In this document: piece by piece, positions 11,901-25,100 of the stretch
Position numbering within the stretch: position 1 is the stretch's first letter
Layout of the letters: every line of letters starts with the position of its first letter
Source: Zerene cesonia
Lineage: Eukaryota; Arthropoda; Insecta; Lepidoptera; Pieridae
DNA: 64,000 bases
Direction: 5' to 3'
Assembly: GCF_012273895.1 (NCBI RefSeq)
Contig: NW_024045131.1
Coordinates: forward strand, 992,001 to 1,056,000
The notes under the pieces: generated by a model
Told to the model about the DNA's origin: nothing
The model's database searches: none
The model's input: only the letters and a program-made list of their open reading frames with translations
Made by a program: the position numbers and the translations under genes

Positions 11901-14900
11901 NNNNNNNNNNNNNNNNNNNNNNNNNNNNNNNNNNNNNNNNNNNNNNNNNNNNNNNNNNNNNNNNNNNNNNNNNNNNNNNNNNNNNNNNNNNNNNNNNNNN
12001 NNNNNNNNNNNNNNNNNNNNNNNNNNNNNNNNNNNNNNNNNNNNNNNNNNNNNNNNNNNNNNNNNNNNNNNNNNNNNNNNNNNNNNNNNNNNNNNNNNNN
12101 NNNNNNNNNNNNNNNNNNNNNNNNNNNNNNNNNNNNNNNNNNNNNNNNNNNNNNNNNNNNNNNNNNNNNNNNNNNNNNNNNNNNNNNNNNNNNNNNNNNN
12201 NNNNNNNNNNNNNNNNNNNNNNNNNNNNNNNNNNNACGCTATTTTTTTTTTTTTACGATAATAATGTCGAAAATCTTTACCTGAGACTATCGTCAATTTC
12301 GGACAGTATCGGTTTCGGCTTAACCGTTACGCGGTTCACGTCCTCGTGCAAACCTTCCAGCAGATAACGGAGGAATTCCTGAAATTGTCAAAGTAAATAA
12401 TTAAATACATACATTTTAAATAAAAAAAAAACAAAAGTCAAGTAAAGTCTAAAGGTATTTTTTTTCGCGTCTAATTTTACGCGTGTATTACAAATTTTTT
12501 GACATTTATTTGTCTTATTCTTTCGCGTAATTACTTGCGTATCGTGTTATGATAATAAAAAAANNNNNNNNNNTTTTTTTTGCGTCTAATTTTACGCGTG
12601 TATTACAAATTTTTTGACATTTATTTGTCTTGTTCTTTCGCGTAATTACTTGCGTATCGTGTTATGATAATAAAAAAAAAAAACATATTTATTTATTTCT
12701 GTCTACCTGCGCATCTTGCTGGCTGTAACCCATGAACCTCGGCGCGAAACGTTGAACCTGCGACTTGAGCGATGTCGTGTTCACAACAGAGTCCCGTTCG
12801 CCACTGCGCCATAGCTCCTTTATCACGCTCGCGAATGCTGCAAGACGAATGTATTGATTTTTTAAAGTCGGTAAAAAAAAATATATATATACATATCACA
12901 GACGTCTCTGCGTTGAGGTACCAATCGAAATTCTATGATAGGACCAAATTGTTGACATGTAATCGAGCTAGAGAGAGATAACATAAGGACTAGTGGTGCG
13001 TTAGACAGAGATGTAAATATATTTCATAGTCACTCTGCTAGAAAGAGACAACATATCAGATGCCGATGCCGTTACAGGGTACCGAGATACCGAGAGACAG
13101 AGAGAGGTGCTTTGTACACTGCGGGCAACTGAGCTGGTGGTTCGCCTTATGGTAAATGATCACCACCGCCCATGAACATTTGTTCAGGTAGTGCCTCTGT
13201 GAATGCTGCCCGCGCGCTTATAACGGGACAGGGATAAGGAAAGGACGATTGGAAAAAAGGAATGGACTGGGAAGGGTGAGAAAAAGGAAACGGGCCTCCA
13301 GCTCTCCCACTCGCCGTACGAAACACAGCAGCATGCTACTATTTCACGCCAATCTCCTGTGGGGGTGTGGTACTCCCCCGGGGCGAGCTGGCCCAATTCG
13401 TGCCGTGATCAATTTTCTCATGCACTCTGTCTAGAAAGAGACAATATATCACCAGATGCCGAGTTAGACAAAGACGAGGATACCTTTGATAATGATGCTA
13501 CACATACATTCTAGCAAGAAAGAGACAAAGTATCGCCAGATGCCGAGTTAGAGGAGGACGACGCTACCTTTGATGAGCGCGCCCTTCATGCAGCTGAGCG
13601 TAGTGTTGATGTCGTTCATGTACTTGTCATCGGACACGTACTCCAGCAGCGGCCCGGTGTTGCTGAGGCACTGCAGCACGCTGTTCATGAAACACGTGTT
13701 GCCGATGTTGCGGAGGCCGTTGAGACCTGGAATGTAGAGCCACGTGGTACAGACACACTATTTATAAGGAGAATTCTGGAATATAGAGTTATGGAGTATA
13801 GAGGAGTCGTATTTGTGTGGAGAGTCTTTTGAAGAGTTTCTAAATGAACCTTAATATAATAAAAAAAAATATTGAAGACTTAAAAGCATGTTTATGAGGA
13901 CGTATTAGTGAATAGTTTTATTTATATTTTAGGACTGAACGACTGTGTGTGTGTATGATGCGCGAATTCGGTTGAAGTTATTTCTTCAAATGTGAATTCT
14001 TTTAAATAAGAAATAGTCAAATTACTCACAAAATATTTTTTAATTTACATCTTTATTTCAATACTTTAAATCGGGATATTAATCATTTGTTTTTTTATGC
14101 AAATCGATCGACATACATACAAAAATCAGATATACAAAATAGCTCACCGCTAGTCGTGGAGTGTTTGTCCGTGTGCTCAGCTATGTCCGAGCGCTCGCTG
14201 CTCCTGCGCAGACCGCTCGGCCCACTCTTACCGCCGGCCAACTCCTGCGCATCGAATTTACAAAATCAACGAGGGAAGTCGAAGATATACACTGTACGCG
14301 TACCCGCATTTAATATAAAAAAAACGCGTGAACCCAAAATAGAATTACACAGACCACTCACCTTTTAAGAAGCTTATATTTATAGTACAAGACAAATTTA
14401 ACACTGCCGTTGTTCGTTCGTAGAATGTTCTCGAATTTAATACTGAGCGTCACAAACGCTTATAACGTAGTTAGTGAACACACAAAAAAAAAAAACAATC
14501 TAGTCTAATATACGCACATTTCCATCAGTTGGGACTCGAACCCAGAATCAGCTATAAAGATAACGAAGTCTATTATGGACGAATGTAAAGCCTTTGGTAT
14601 GGTGTATCGAGCCGAAATGGCGGAATTCACTAAAATCAACGACTACAACAAAATTTTCAAGTAAAAAATGCACAAAAAAAAGTCCAAAGCCAGTCCCGAG
14701 GTCTAATTGAACAATCACAATTAAGACTCCTCGTATATAAATCTAAAAATCATTAGGATGTCACAAGGGTCAGTTTTAGGTCTGCTTCTCTATAAATGAT
14801 ATAATTTTTAATGTTATAACACGCTAAAAAAATGAAAGAAATAAAAATCATTTAGTGTATGAGCTAACTAACAGAAGCGAAATACAACATGCAACTAAAA

Positions 14901-17900
14901 TCAACAAACAATACTGTAAATGAAATAAAACTATTTGTTTTAGAACAAAAAAATAACGTAAAATAAAAACAAACAATTTCATTTCAGACGGATGATTCAA
15001 ATGCTATACAGCAAATCTAAATAATACATGACTGTAACATTATATTCTTCTTACTCCTCGTTTAATAACTTTTTGTTTTCGATGGCGGGTAGATAGTAAA
15101 ATGTATGATTTCAATATGTGTTAATCTATTTAAACCATTCTTTAATACTAAATATATTGTTAAAGATTTATGCCGTAGTTATAAATATAATAAAAACACG
15201 TGTTCATCTTTAAAAAATCCCTTTAGTGTAGTTAACCTTTTATTATCATTATAAATTAAACAATATTCATTCCACTTGCGTAAAATCTATAATCGTTCAA
15301 TTTCTAGAAAAGAGCTGTTTACAACACCATGATCCTAACCCCGTCAACGTCAAATTCAATTCAAACAAATCGACCCACCAGACGATATATATTAAAGACT
15401 ATGTTTATTGGCGACGATATGTCGTGTCGCATGTAAATGGCCTAGAAGATGTCTCAGTGTGATTACCGTTACGACACACCCTGATGCGATTTGATTCGCC
15501 CACGTCTACACGCTCGCATCATGTAACATGTTTCGTTGAATTAAGAAAACCTGCACATTTATTTCGTCGGAATTCTCACCTTACACAGGTATTTCATCAT
15601 ACGGGTGTACGCATTTAAATTTATTATTATAATTGTCATTGTTTAGCATATCATCGTGGCAAATGATAGCTTTAGATAACAACGATACAGTTAAAACTAT
15701 TTGTTTAAATTGTTTTCTTGAGTTATGCCATCTTTAGTTACTTCCATAAAATGCTTACTATCAATTCTTTTGCAGTCATGGTCTTGTCCCATAGTTATGG
15801 GCGGAGCCAGAGGTGGTTTTACGGGGTTTAACCCCCCCCCCCTTCCCACCTCCCGAAACTTTAAATTTATTTCCCTTCATTTAGTCTAAACTGTTCCACA
15901 ATCCGATAGATGACTGTCCTAAAATACCTTGTAGGAGCTTCATTCTCGGCTATATGGCAATGAAGATAATGTTAGAAATGAAAATCTAAACATTCAGGAA
16001 GCAGGAATCCGCTGGTAAGAACAAATCCGCGAAAAGAACAGAACTAGCGTACCGTTTCAAACACAAAGTCAAATAACACAAACGAACACACAAAAAAAAA
16101 AAACATTTGAAATTGTAGTTTGAAGCCTTCCATTCTTTGAAAGAACGTTATTTACGTAATAAATTTTGTAATTGTTAGTATTAACTCAATTTAAATACTT
16201 GGATAATAAATCTATAGATATATTTAGACAGCGAAGCTTAATTTATATGGGAGATGATCGTTTTACAACTGTTTCAGAGATTTTTTCATCTCCACGACAC
16301 CGTATTTATTGTCTGATGAACACGTAGCACTACCATATGGCTCATCTAAGTTATCAATCGACTTAAAAAAATATGAGAAAGTTATCAATTCGTCTGTAAT
16401 ATAAATCTATTTGGTTTTGTTACCTAAGAAGTTTAGATGAATCGATTTGGACGATTTATTTTTTATTTGAAAGCTAGGTGCCACCGGTGCGGTTATTATG
16501 ATCTAGATCAGACAATTTGATGGCCATCTAGTTTTCTGTTTTTCATAGTTATTTGAACTTATCAATACTATAACTTATGGTATATCATAATTTGTCTAAA
16601 AAAAGGGAAATAATCACTATCGAAGAAAAACGGTAAAAACTCGAGAAAATGTGTTTCATTCCCGCTTGTTATTCGCTAGTTATATTTGAACTTTTGATTC
16701 GAGTTTTACGTTTTCAGTTTTACCAATTAAAATATTCTTAAAAAAAAAAACATTTTTTTTAACCCCTGACACGCATAAGCGAGGTATATTATAATTTATA
16801 ACCATCCATACTGGGAATACCATTTCTACAAGGTAACTTAGTTATAAGACTATCTATGTGTCTGTCTCTGACATCACCCAGAAGGATAATCCAAATTTGT
16901 TGGTTTTTTTTTTTTATTTCTATAAAAAAGTTATGTTTGTGGAGTTGGGCTTTAGTTACGTTTGTTGAAAATGTATAGTGTTATTATTACGACAAGAAGA
17001 TTGGTAATTGTGAAAAAAAAAATGGATTAAACTATTCGCATACATTGTATTCTTGTTATTAAGTTTTATAACATCAACATAAAACGTTTCTTTAAATAAA
17101 ACTGCATGAAATATGTCAAAAGTGTTAATAAATTATAGGCTTCAAACTACAATCCCATTGGGTGCTTGGTGTTACCATCCGAGGGTAGTTCATTTTAAAC
17201 GTCACGCGTCGAGTCTCCGCCGGCAGACGCGCGCCAACCGCGCCATCTGACGGACGTGTTGTCGTATGATTATTTAAAAATTCCTTTTTCAAAATAATTT
17301 GTTTTAATTCGATAAATGTGTTTAGAAATGGATATAATATGTTTATCAACCACATTGCTCGTTAACAAATAATTAGACTTTAAGAGTTTTGGTGAATATT
17401 ATATTTTTATTGTTTATATATAATGTACACTATTACTTTCTATCGAGTCTAATTGTAAATTTACCTTACTATGATTTACAATGGGATCGAAACAAACAAA
17501 TCACTTCTAACTGAACCACAGTGAGGTTACCGTCCGATACCTGATAGTGCAGGCCATAAGTGGGCACAGCCCGGGCTAAAGGTCGGGGCTTGTAGCACCG
17601 CCGGCAGCCACACCTCATTGCGGAGCGCCGACAGTATGCCCGTGGTGACGCATGCCAGTATAATCAGCTCGAGGTACCACAACATGCGAACGGTGTTGAT
17701 ACTTGGCGGGGAACGCGCGCGCTTTTTAACTGTCGCGTGAACACGGAACGATCTTGATACTTTCAATGCGTTTGGCTGATTTGTAAGCGTCGCGCGCGCA
17801 ATGACTTGCAAATCTTGATACTTTTGGTGGTGTTTCGTGTAGATTTGCTTTGTATGCGCGCGCTTCTGACAGCGTTACAATACTTTGATATTTGTGATGC

Positions 17901-19155
17901 CTAGTTTGGTAGGTTTCGAAAGGTTTTGGGTAATGGAAACTGGCAATTGGTGACTACTCAATGCGCATTTCGCAAATCAACATAAATCCAGTCCAGTTTT
18001 GTTTTTTTACCTCGATTTGATCTCAGTGATACTTCTAAAAGTCAATAAGATATTTTTCAGTTTTGATACTTAAAACGTCAGTTCGATATAAATAATCTTG
18101 ATACTTTAATTAATAATTGTTCATTTATAGTTCACTTTCACACTCTTGAGATAATTTGCTTGTCGTAATCACGTAGTAACATAGTCTTTAGTTATATCAA
18201 TTGTATTTATTATATTACTGTTGAGGAATATTTTTTAATTTCCTCTTTTTAATTTAAATCACAAATTTACACTGAATTCTCGCTTATGTAACTTTCAATG
18301 TCAAGTTTAATAGTCGCTTGCAGTAATATTTCATAAATTTATTTTTTATATTTTGTTTTACCACTCGTTAGCCACGTGCAAAATCTAAGATAAATAATTA
18401 TGGTAATTCACATGACACATATCATTAAAAATATAATTTAATTAGAAGATTTTATGCATTTACAATTAAATTATAACTGAGTACATATAAAACCTTTTAA
18501 TATTCGTAACTTTGTGCTATGCATTTCAGAACGAAAACATTTTATACAACAATGTAATGGCATAATCATCGCGATTAAAATAATTTTATTTTGCAAGTTT
18601 CACATGGCAACAACATTTACGTAAATTCACCTTTGACCTCGGTCAAGCGAGTCAAATTGCATTTTTTCATTGAGAGCTCAAAATTCACGTCTACAGCACA
18701 CGTTTCGTTGATCACGTGTTTTATCATCTCCGTTATACTCGCACATTTAATGCCACTTAATAATCAAATCACCTTGAAATTCTTTAGCACTGTCTCTTTC
18801 ATTAACATTCCGGCCGGCGATCGAAATTGGACGCTAAACCGTCAACAATAGGACTGAAATCACGTTGACACGCCGCTTATAATCAAGGCCGGTGGGAGTC
18901 CACAGTTTAAATATAAAAAAAAAAAACGCACACTACGCGCGGGCGCGATTACGTAAACTGTCAAAATGTTGCGCGGGAAAGCGGGAGAAAGATGGCGCGC
19001 GCGAGAATTAAGTGATTCCCGCGGAAAAGGGCATTTCGCGCGCGCGACGCGGTGACGTCACCGTATGCACAACTCGATTACGCCGGCCGCACTGGCCCAA
19101 CGTAGGGGGGCACAGCCAAAAACCGCTGCCAAATCTTGCAATGGCGAACGGAAAG

Positions 19156-19189
<34 letters not shown>

Positions 19190-22100
19190 CAGACAGCCAT
19201 GTTTCCCGACACGTGACAGCCTATAGCGACATGATTGTTGTCGAATGACGATCGATCTGGTGAATGATAATGGGAGATAATATTCTTACGATAACGTACA
19301 AAAAAGAAAACTTTTTTTTTTTTTTATGAAATAGGCAAATAGGCCACAAACGTTGATGTGTTGCCAAAAGTTTTTAAGAAGGTGTCTTTCTCAGAATTCG
19401 AAATGACGATATTAGATAGGGTTGCAACCATCTGCATTTATGTGTATGATTCAGCCTATATATGTACAGCTGGTGAGATTTAAAGATATTCTGGCTTCCC
19501 TTAGAGCCTGGGTTATATGTTAGAACTTAAGAATACAACTGACGATACTAATGGCTGTGTTTAATGTATCCTACTAATATTATAAATGCGAAAGTTTGTA
19601 AGGATGTATGTGAAACTACTGAACCGAACCGAAAACTACTAAACCGATTGCAATATAATTTGGTACGTCAACTGGAATAACATATAGGCAACTTTTTATC
19701 CCGATATTCCTACGGGATACGGACTTACGCGGGTGAAACCGCGGGGCGCAGCTAGTATTCAATACCAATAAAAGCTGAAGAGTGTTTCTTCGGACGCACT
19801 AATCTAAAGAACTACTGGTACTGAAAAAAATCAGTATTTTATAGTTCATTTACGGAGGAAGGCTATATAATATCATGGATGACCTGGGCGAAACCGCGGG
19901 GCACGCTAGTGAGCCTTATTCAAGAAAGAAATCGAAGCGAATCTTAAAAGTCGTTTTCCGCCGTCTGTGTGTCTGTATACTTAGATCTTAAAACAGATTG
20001 TGATGGAACGAAGGAAAAGGTTGATGTGTTTTAAACAACGCGTGCGAACCCCGCGGGCAATAGCTAGTTCATTATAAAGAAAAGAAACTATACTAAAAAA
20101 AATCATAGAAATATGACCATTGAAATGTACATTAACATTGACAGTGATTAAACAAATAATAAGTTATATTTTTGAATTAACACGGCTTAAACTATCATAA
20201 CATACTAACTAAAGCCTTATTTACAATGTGTGTTTAAATTAATATATATAGTCACAGATAACTAAACAGCCATTAAGTAAATAGTATTTACATTTCACAT
20301 GAACATACATACGTTAAAATTTTGTTTCGAACTCTTTTAATTTAAATTTTTGCAACATTCATATGTACTTTTATGTGTAAATTGATTATTGGGTCCTTGT
20401 TGTTAATAAATAAAGAATTTATTATTCTATTATTAAACTTTAATTTATTATTCTATTCCCTTTAACAACCTATCAAATATCGTAAATCCAGAATCCATGC
20501 TAGCTGCCTAAACGTATACAAATATATCATAGGCCTGTATCCTTTTTATACCTTACCCAGCTTTTTCTAAATTCCCATCGATATCCTCTCCTTATCCTTT
20601 TAAAGCGGGCAACGCGTTTGCAGAGGTAGGGACCTCTGCAGATGGTCATGGGCGATGTTGATCGTTTACAAACGAACCACCATCAGCTCGGTTACCCGCT
20701 CTTACATAAAAAAAATCTTAAAAATTTTGTTTCGCTAGAGTGAGACAGATAGATAACTAAGATAGATAGCAATTGCAAATAATGATAAGACGATATTATG
20801 CCTTATCTATAACGTACTACTGCATGATTAAGTGTTCACCACTAGCAGTTATATTTTTTATTAATAGACCCTAGACAGACACAGAACTTTCCCATATCGA
20901 TTTAGCAATTCCGAGAGGCAGACATAAATAAGTATATAATTTGACGCGACACTTTCGTTGCCAATAACAACAACGATTATGCACAAATCTCAATACATGA
21001 AAAGGAGACACTAAAAAAAGATACGGTTTAGCATATCGATAGATCATATAAAAATGACGTACGCATCTAACACATCACAATACACAGCACAAACACAACA
21101 CAAATTAAATGCACTCCGAAAGTAATTTAAAAAAAAAACCGCTAAAATCCGTATAAATTAATCAAAATTTTTTTTACGTCACTTTGACGTTTCTTATTTC
21201 GAATCCAACCGGCCAGTACGCAACCATAAACGCGTGTTTGTTTTTAATCTGTTTTAACGTGATAATCTATATTTGACAGTAGCATTGCTAATACCACACC
21301 AGTGATAATTGTTTATTCCTATGCATTTTAAAATAAACTAGAGATATATGGAACCTTGAAGGTAAAGCAATGAAATAAGAGTGCACGAGTAAATCCGTAG
21401 GTAAAACGAAGTAACAAATATTTGTGTCACTACATAGTATAAAGCCGAGTCGCTTCCCGCGCCTGTTCCTATGTACTGGTATATGTATGCTTCAATCTTT
21501 TAAACTTCACAACGGGTTTTTATGGTATTTTTAAATAGAGACATTCAAGAGAAAGGTGCATATGTATAATAACATCTATTAAACTACTCCGAAATTAACG
21601 TGTGCGAAGCCGCGGGTAAAAACTAGTTTTTAAATACCACGATGTTTTTTTTTCTTTGGCAGTAGTGACGACATGGAAACGTCAACACAATTTTGGCGCC
21701 AAAACGGGATAAATTCTTGGTGCTTTAATAACAATATTACTATGTTAGAATGCTATTTAGTCTGCGCATTCGCGTCTTCTGGCAAAAAGCAATGTACAAT
21801 GTACATAGTACGGACGTCAATGACCTTTATGTAACAATTTCGCGCCATTTCGTGACGTCATTTTGAAAATACTATTTACTCGGAAATCCTTTTTGTATCT
21901 CAACAATGGTTTATTTTATTGAACCTCTCATTTCAACCGACTTCCAAAGGATGGAGAAGGTTATCAATCAGACAGTGTTTTCTTTATATGTTCGTTATCC
22001 TCTAACTATTTATTGAGTAAACCGATTCTTATGATACATACTTATGTGGTTTACATGAAAGCTTGTGCCAACCTATCGGACACTATTATGAATTTATCCG

Positions 22101-25100
22101 TTCACATCTTTGTCAAAACAATAACAAGAAATATAAAAACCATACAATGTTACCGCATTTTTTATATCTGTATTTAGTTAATTAATAAAAAAAATAAATA
22201 AAAAAAACATCGCATCGAATGTTGCCACCGATCAATTATTATCAATTAATAAAGGCGAGGTCATGGTCAGTCACAGATAATATATCGCGCGAAAAGCTTT
22301 TACGTCATTGTGACGCAGCGTCGCTTATTTCGATCGTGGCTAATCCTTAATTCTTTTTAACGTCGTAATAATAATTTGTATTAATCCTACTAATATTATA
22401 ATCCTACTTCTTACTATCCTATCCTACTAATCCTACTATCCTATCCTACTAATATTATAAATGCGAAAGTTTGTAAGGATGTGTGTGTGTGTTTGTTGCT
22501 CTTTCAGGGATAATCACAGATTTTGGATGCATGTATGGTGCGATATAAATATTTACTATCACTATAATTTCACAAAATAAAGACGATAAGACCAAGCCTA
22601 ACTGTTACATCTCCGAATCGTAGAAGCATTTTAAATATAATAATAATACAAAAGATATATACAGGGACAGAAATAAAAACAGACGAAATTATTCTGTCAT
22701 CGATTCTTCTAAGACAATCCATCCATTTAACAAAGAATTAAAATTGTGTCACCTTAGCTTTAATTTTGGCGCGATAAAAAAAAAAATGTTATTTTAGGTT
22801 TTGAAAAGTGTCATCTTAGATTGTAATGACATACCGCGGTTAAAATGTCACAAGGAATAGCTTATAGAGAATCACATATGCCCTTATTTATAGGGCTTTA
22901 AGGTTAAATTTGAAATATCGTAAAGAAATATCTTGATACGTTTGATGTATGTCAATTTTCGGCGCGTATCATTTAACACATCTTCCCGATGTAATTTCTT
23001 TAATCTTAAGTTAATCAACAAACAAATACAATAAACAAACACATTTACTTTCGCACTTTCAAACTGTATAGATAAAAAAAACAAATAAAAGCAACTGTCA
23101 GAGAAGCGCGGGCTTTTCCACAAGATGGCGGGCAACTGTCAAATTTTCACGCACGTGGCGCGAAAAACCGCGGGACCGTCGGCATTTTATTTCGGGACGT
23201 TACACTCTATTTTATTTTTAGGATTGTCTATTGACGCTTAGACGCGACAATGTGTTCAATGATAGATTTCTTTTGAGCTTTGATTTGAGGAAAACAAAAA
23301 TCCCAATGATATGATATTTTTTTTTTCTTCGCATTTTTTTTTTTAGAAATACATATTTAAACATGCAATTACGAACAAATTCAATAAGGCGTACTTTGAA
23401 GAATGATATGTATGAAACATAATTCTTGTGATATTTGTATTTACTGATACTGTTTCTTTAGACTTTATGAAGTAAAGGTTTGCCACAGCACTGATTCGGA
23501 CGAAATCTATACTAATAATATAAAGCTAGAGTTATTTTTTGGTTGATTGAGCGTACTAATATCAAGAAATACTGGATCGTTTTAAAAAGTTCTTTCACTG
23601 TCGGATATGTGCGTGTTCTCTGAGTGAAAAGGCCCACGACATATATACCACAGGCGGTCTGGTAGTATGGAAAAAGTAGTCGACCCAGGTATAAGGCAGC
23701 TTACTATTTTTTGAATTAAACCCCTACAGGGATGAGATAAGCGATATTTTTTTTCGTGGGGCATAGCTAGTATCTCTATACTAATATAATAAAGAGGAAA
23801 AGTTTTTTTTGTTTGTTTAATGGTACCCTAAAGGCTCCGAAACAACTGGTCCGATTTTGAAATTTCTTTCACTAAAAGAAAGCTACATTATTCCCAAGTG
23901 CTATAGGATAGTTTTACCCCGGAAATTGCTTCATTCCCCCCGTGGGAATAATGGTAAAATATTATAAAGAGGAAATTTTCATATTTTGTGTGTTTGTAAA
24001 GTTTTCACGCAAAAACCACTGTACCGATTTCAAAAATTGAAAAACTGCAACCCAAGCGAGTGACATAGGCTTCATATGTACCACGGGCGAAGCCGGGTCG
24101 AACAGCTAGTATACTATATATGTGAAAAGATGTAAGAACGTGTCCTCAAGTGAAATCTCATCATCACGCCAAAGGCTCAACAGATTTCGAACATAAACCC
24201 AACACACACACACGCGCGCGTGCACGCGTCCGCACACGCTTCACGCACACACACACACGCGCCGCTAGCGCCCTGGATGCAAATGTCAATGAACCCGGTC
24301 CCATTATATTTGCTTAGTATAGAAAATAAACAAGTACATCGGTCTAGGGAGATAGGTCATAGATCCATATATCTAGACCAAAATACTAGATGTTGGATGG
24401 AGGTATAGTCCGTATTTATAAAGAACTAGCTGCAACCCGCGGTTTCACCCGCGTAAGTCCGTATCCCGTAGGAATATCGGGATAAAAAGTTGCCTATAAG
24501 TTATTCCAGTTGTCCAGCTATCTTATATAACTTTCGCATTCATAATATTAGTGGGACTATAAATTCGGAAATGGGACCAGTTTCCTATCAAACTTAAAAC
24601 AATCCAGCCTAATTAAGTTCTCAAGAGAACTCGAATCGGGTCAGTTCGCACTGGGGAAGTACCACACCCCCATAAAAGACCGGCGTGATAAAGCATACTC
24701 ATACTACTGAGTTTGTTTGGTAAGTGGGCGAGCCAGAGTCCCACAACCTTTTCCTTCCTTAATTCCTCTCGTCAATCCTTTTTTAATCCCTTTCCAATTT
24801 GAAGTCAGCAATCTATTTGTAGAGGCGTAAAGTCTGCAATCGACCTCACGCTTCTCAAAATGTACATGGGCGGTTCTGGGTAGCATTAAAAATATTTTTT
24901 GCCACTAGCTTAGATCTTCCTCTGTCCAAAAAAAAATTTCAATAAAATCAATTCAGTAGTTTTTGCGGGACAGATTAACAAACATCTTCCCAAACAGACC
25001 TTTCGGTTTATAACATACACTACACTATGGTTTGTCGGTGGCTCTACTCGCCTGATACCGAGATAATAAGTAGCCTATGAGCTAATCTACCTCCGTGCCG

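Noticed and set aside
11118..12296. A 392-codon minus-strand open frame spanning the N run
   Set aside because: Almost all codons are N. The two ends are the duplicated exon 6 edge and intron sequence, so the frame is an artefact of the gap.
17531..17541. Second donor (GGACG|GTAACC) for the alternative Usp2 exon
   Set aside because: It would leave phase 2, which fits neither exon 3 (phase 0) nor exon 4 (phase 1).
22386..22450. CRISPR-like or satellite array of TCCTACTA units
   Set aside because: The units are stacked 5' ends of Hel-A copies with irregular spacing in an insect genome; no unique spacers.
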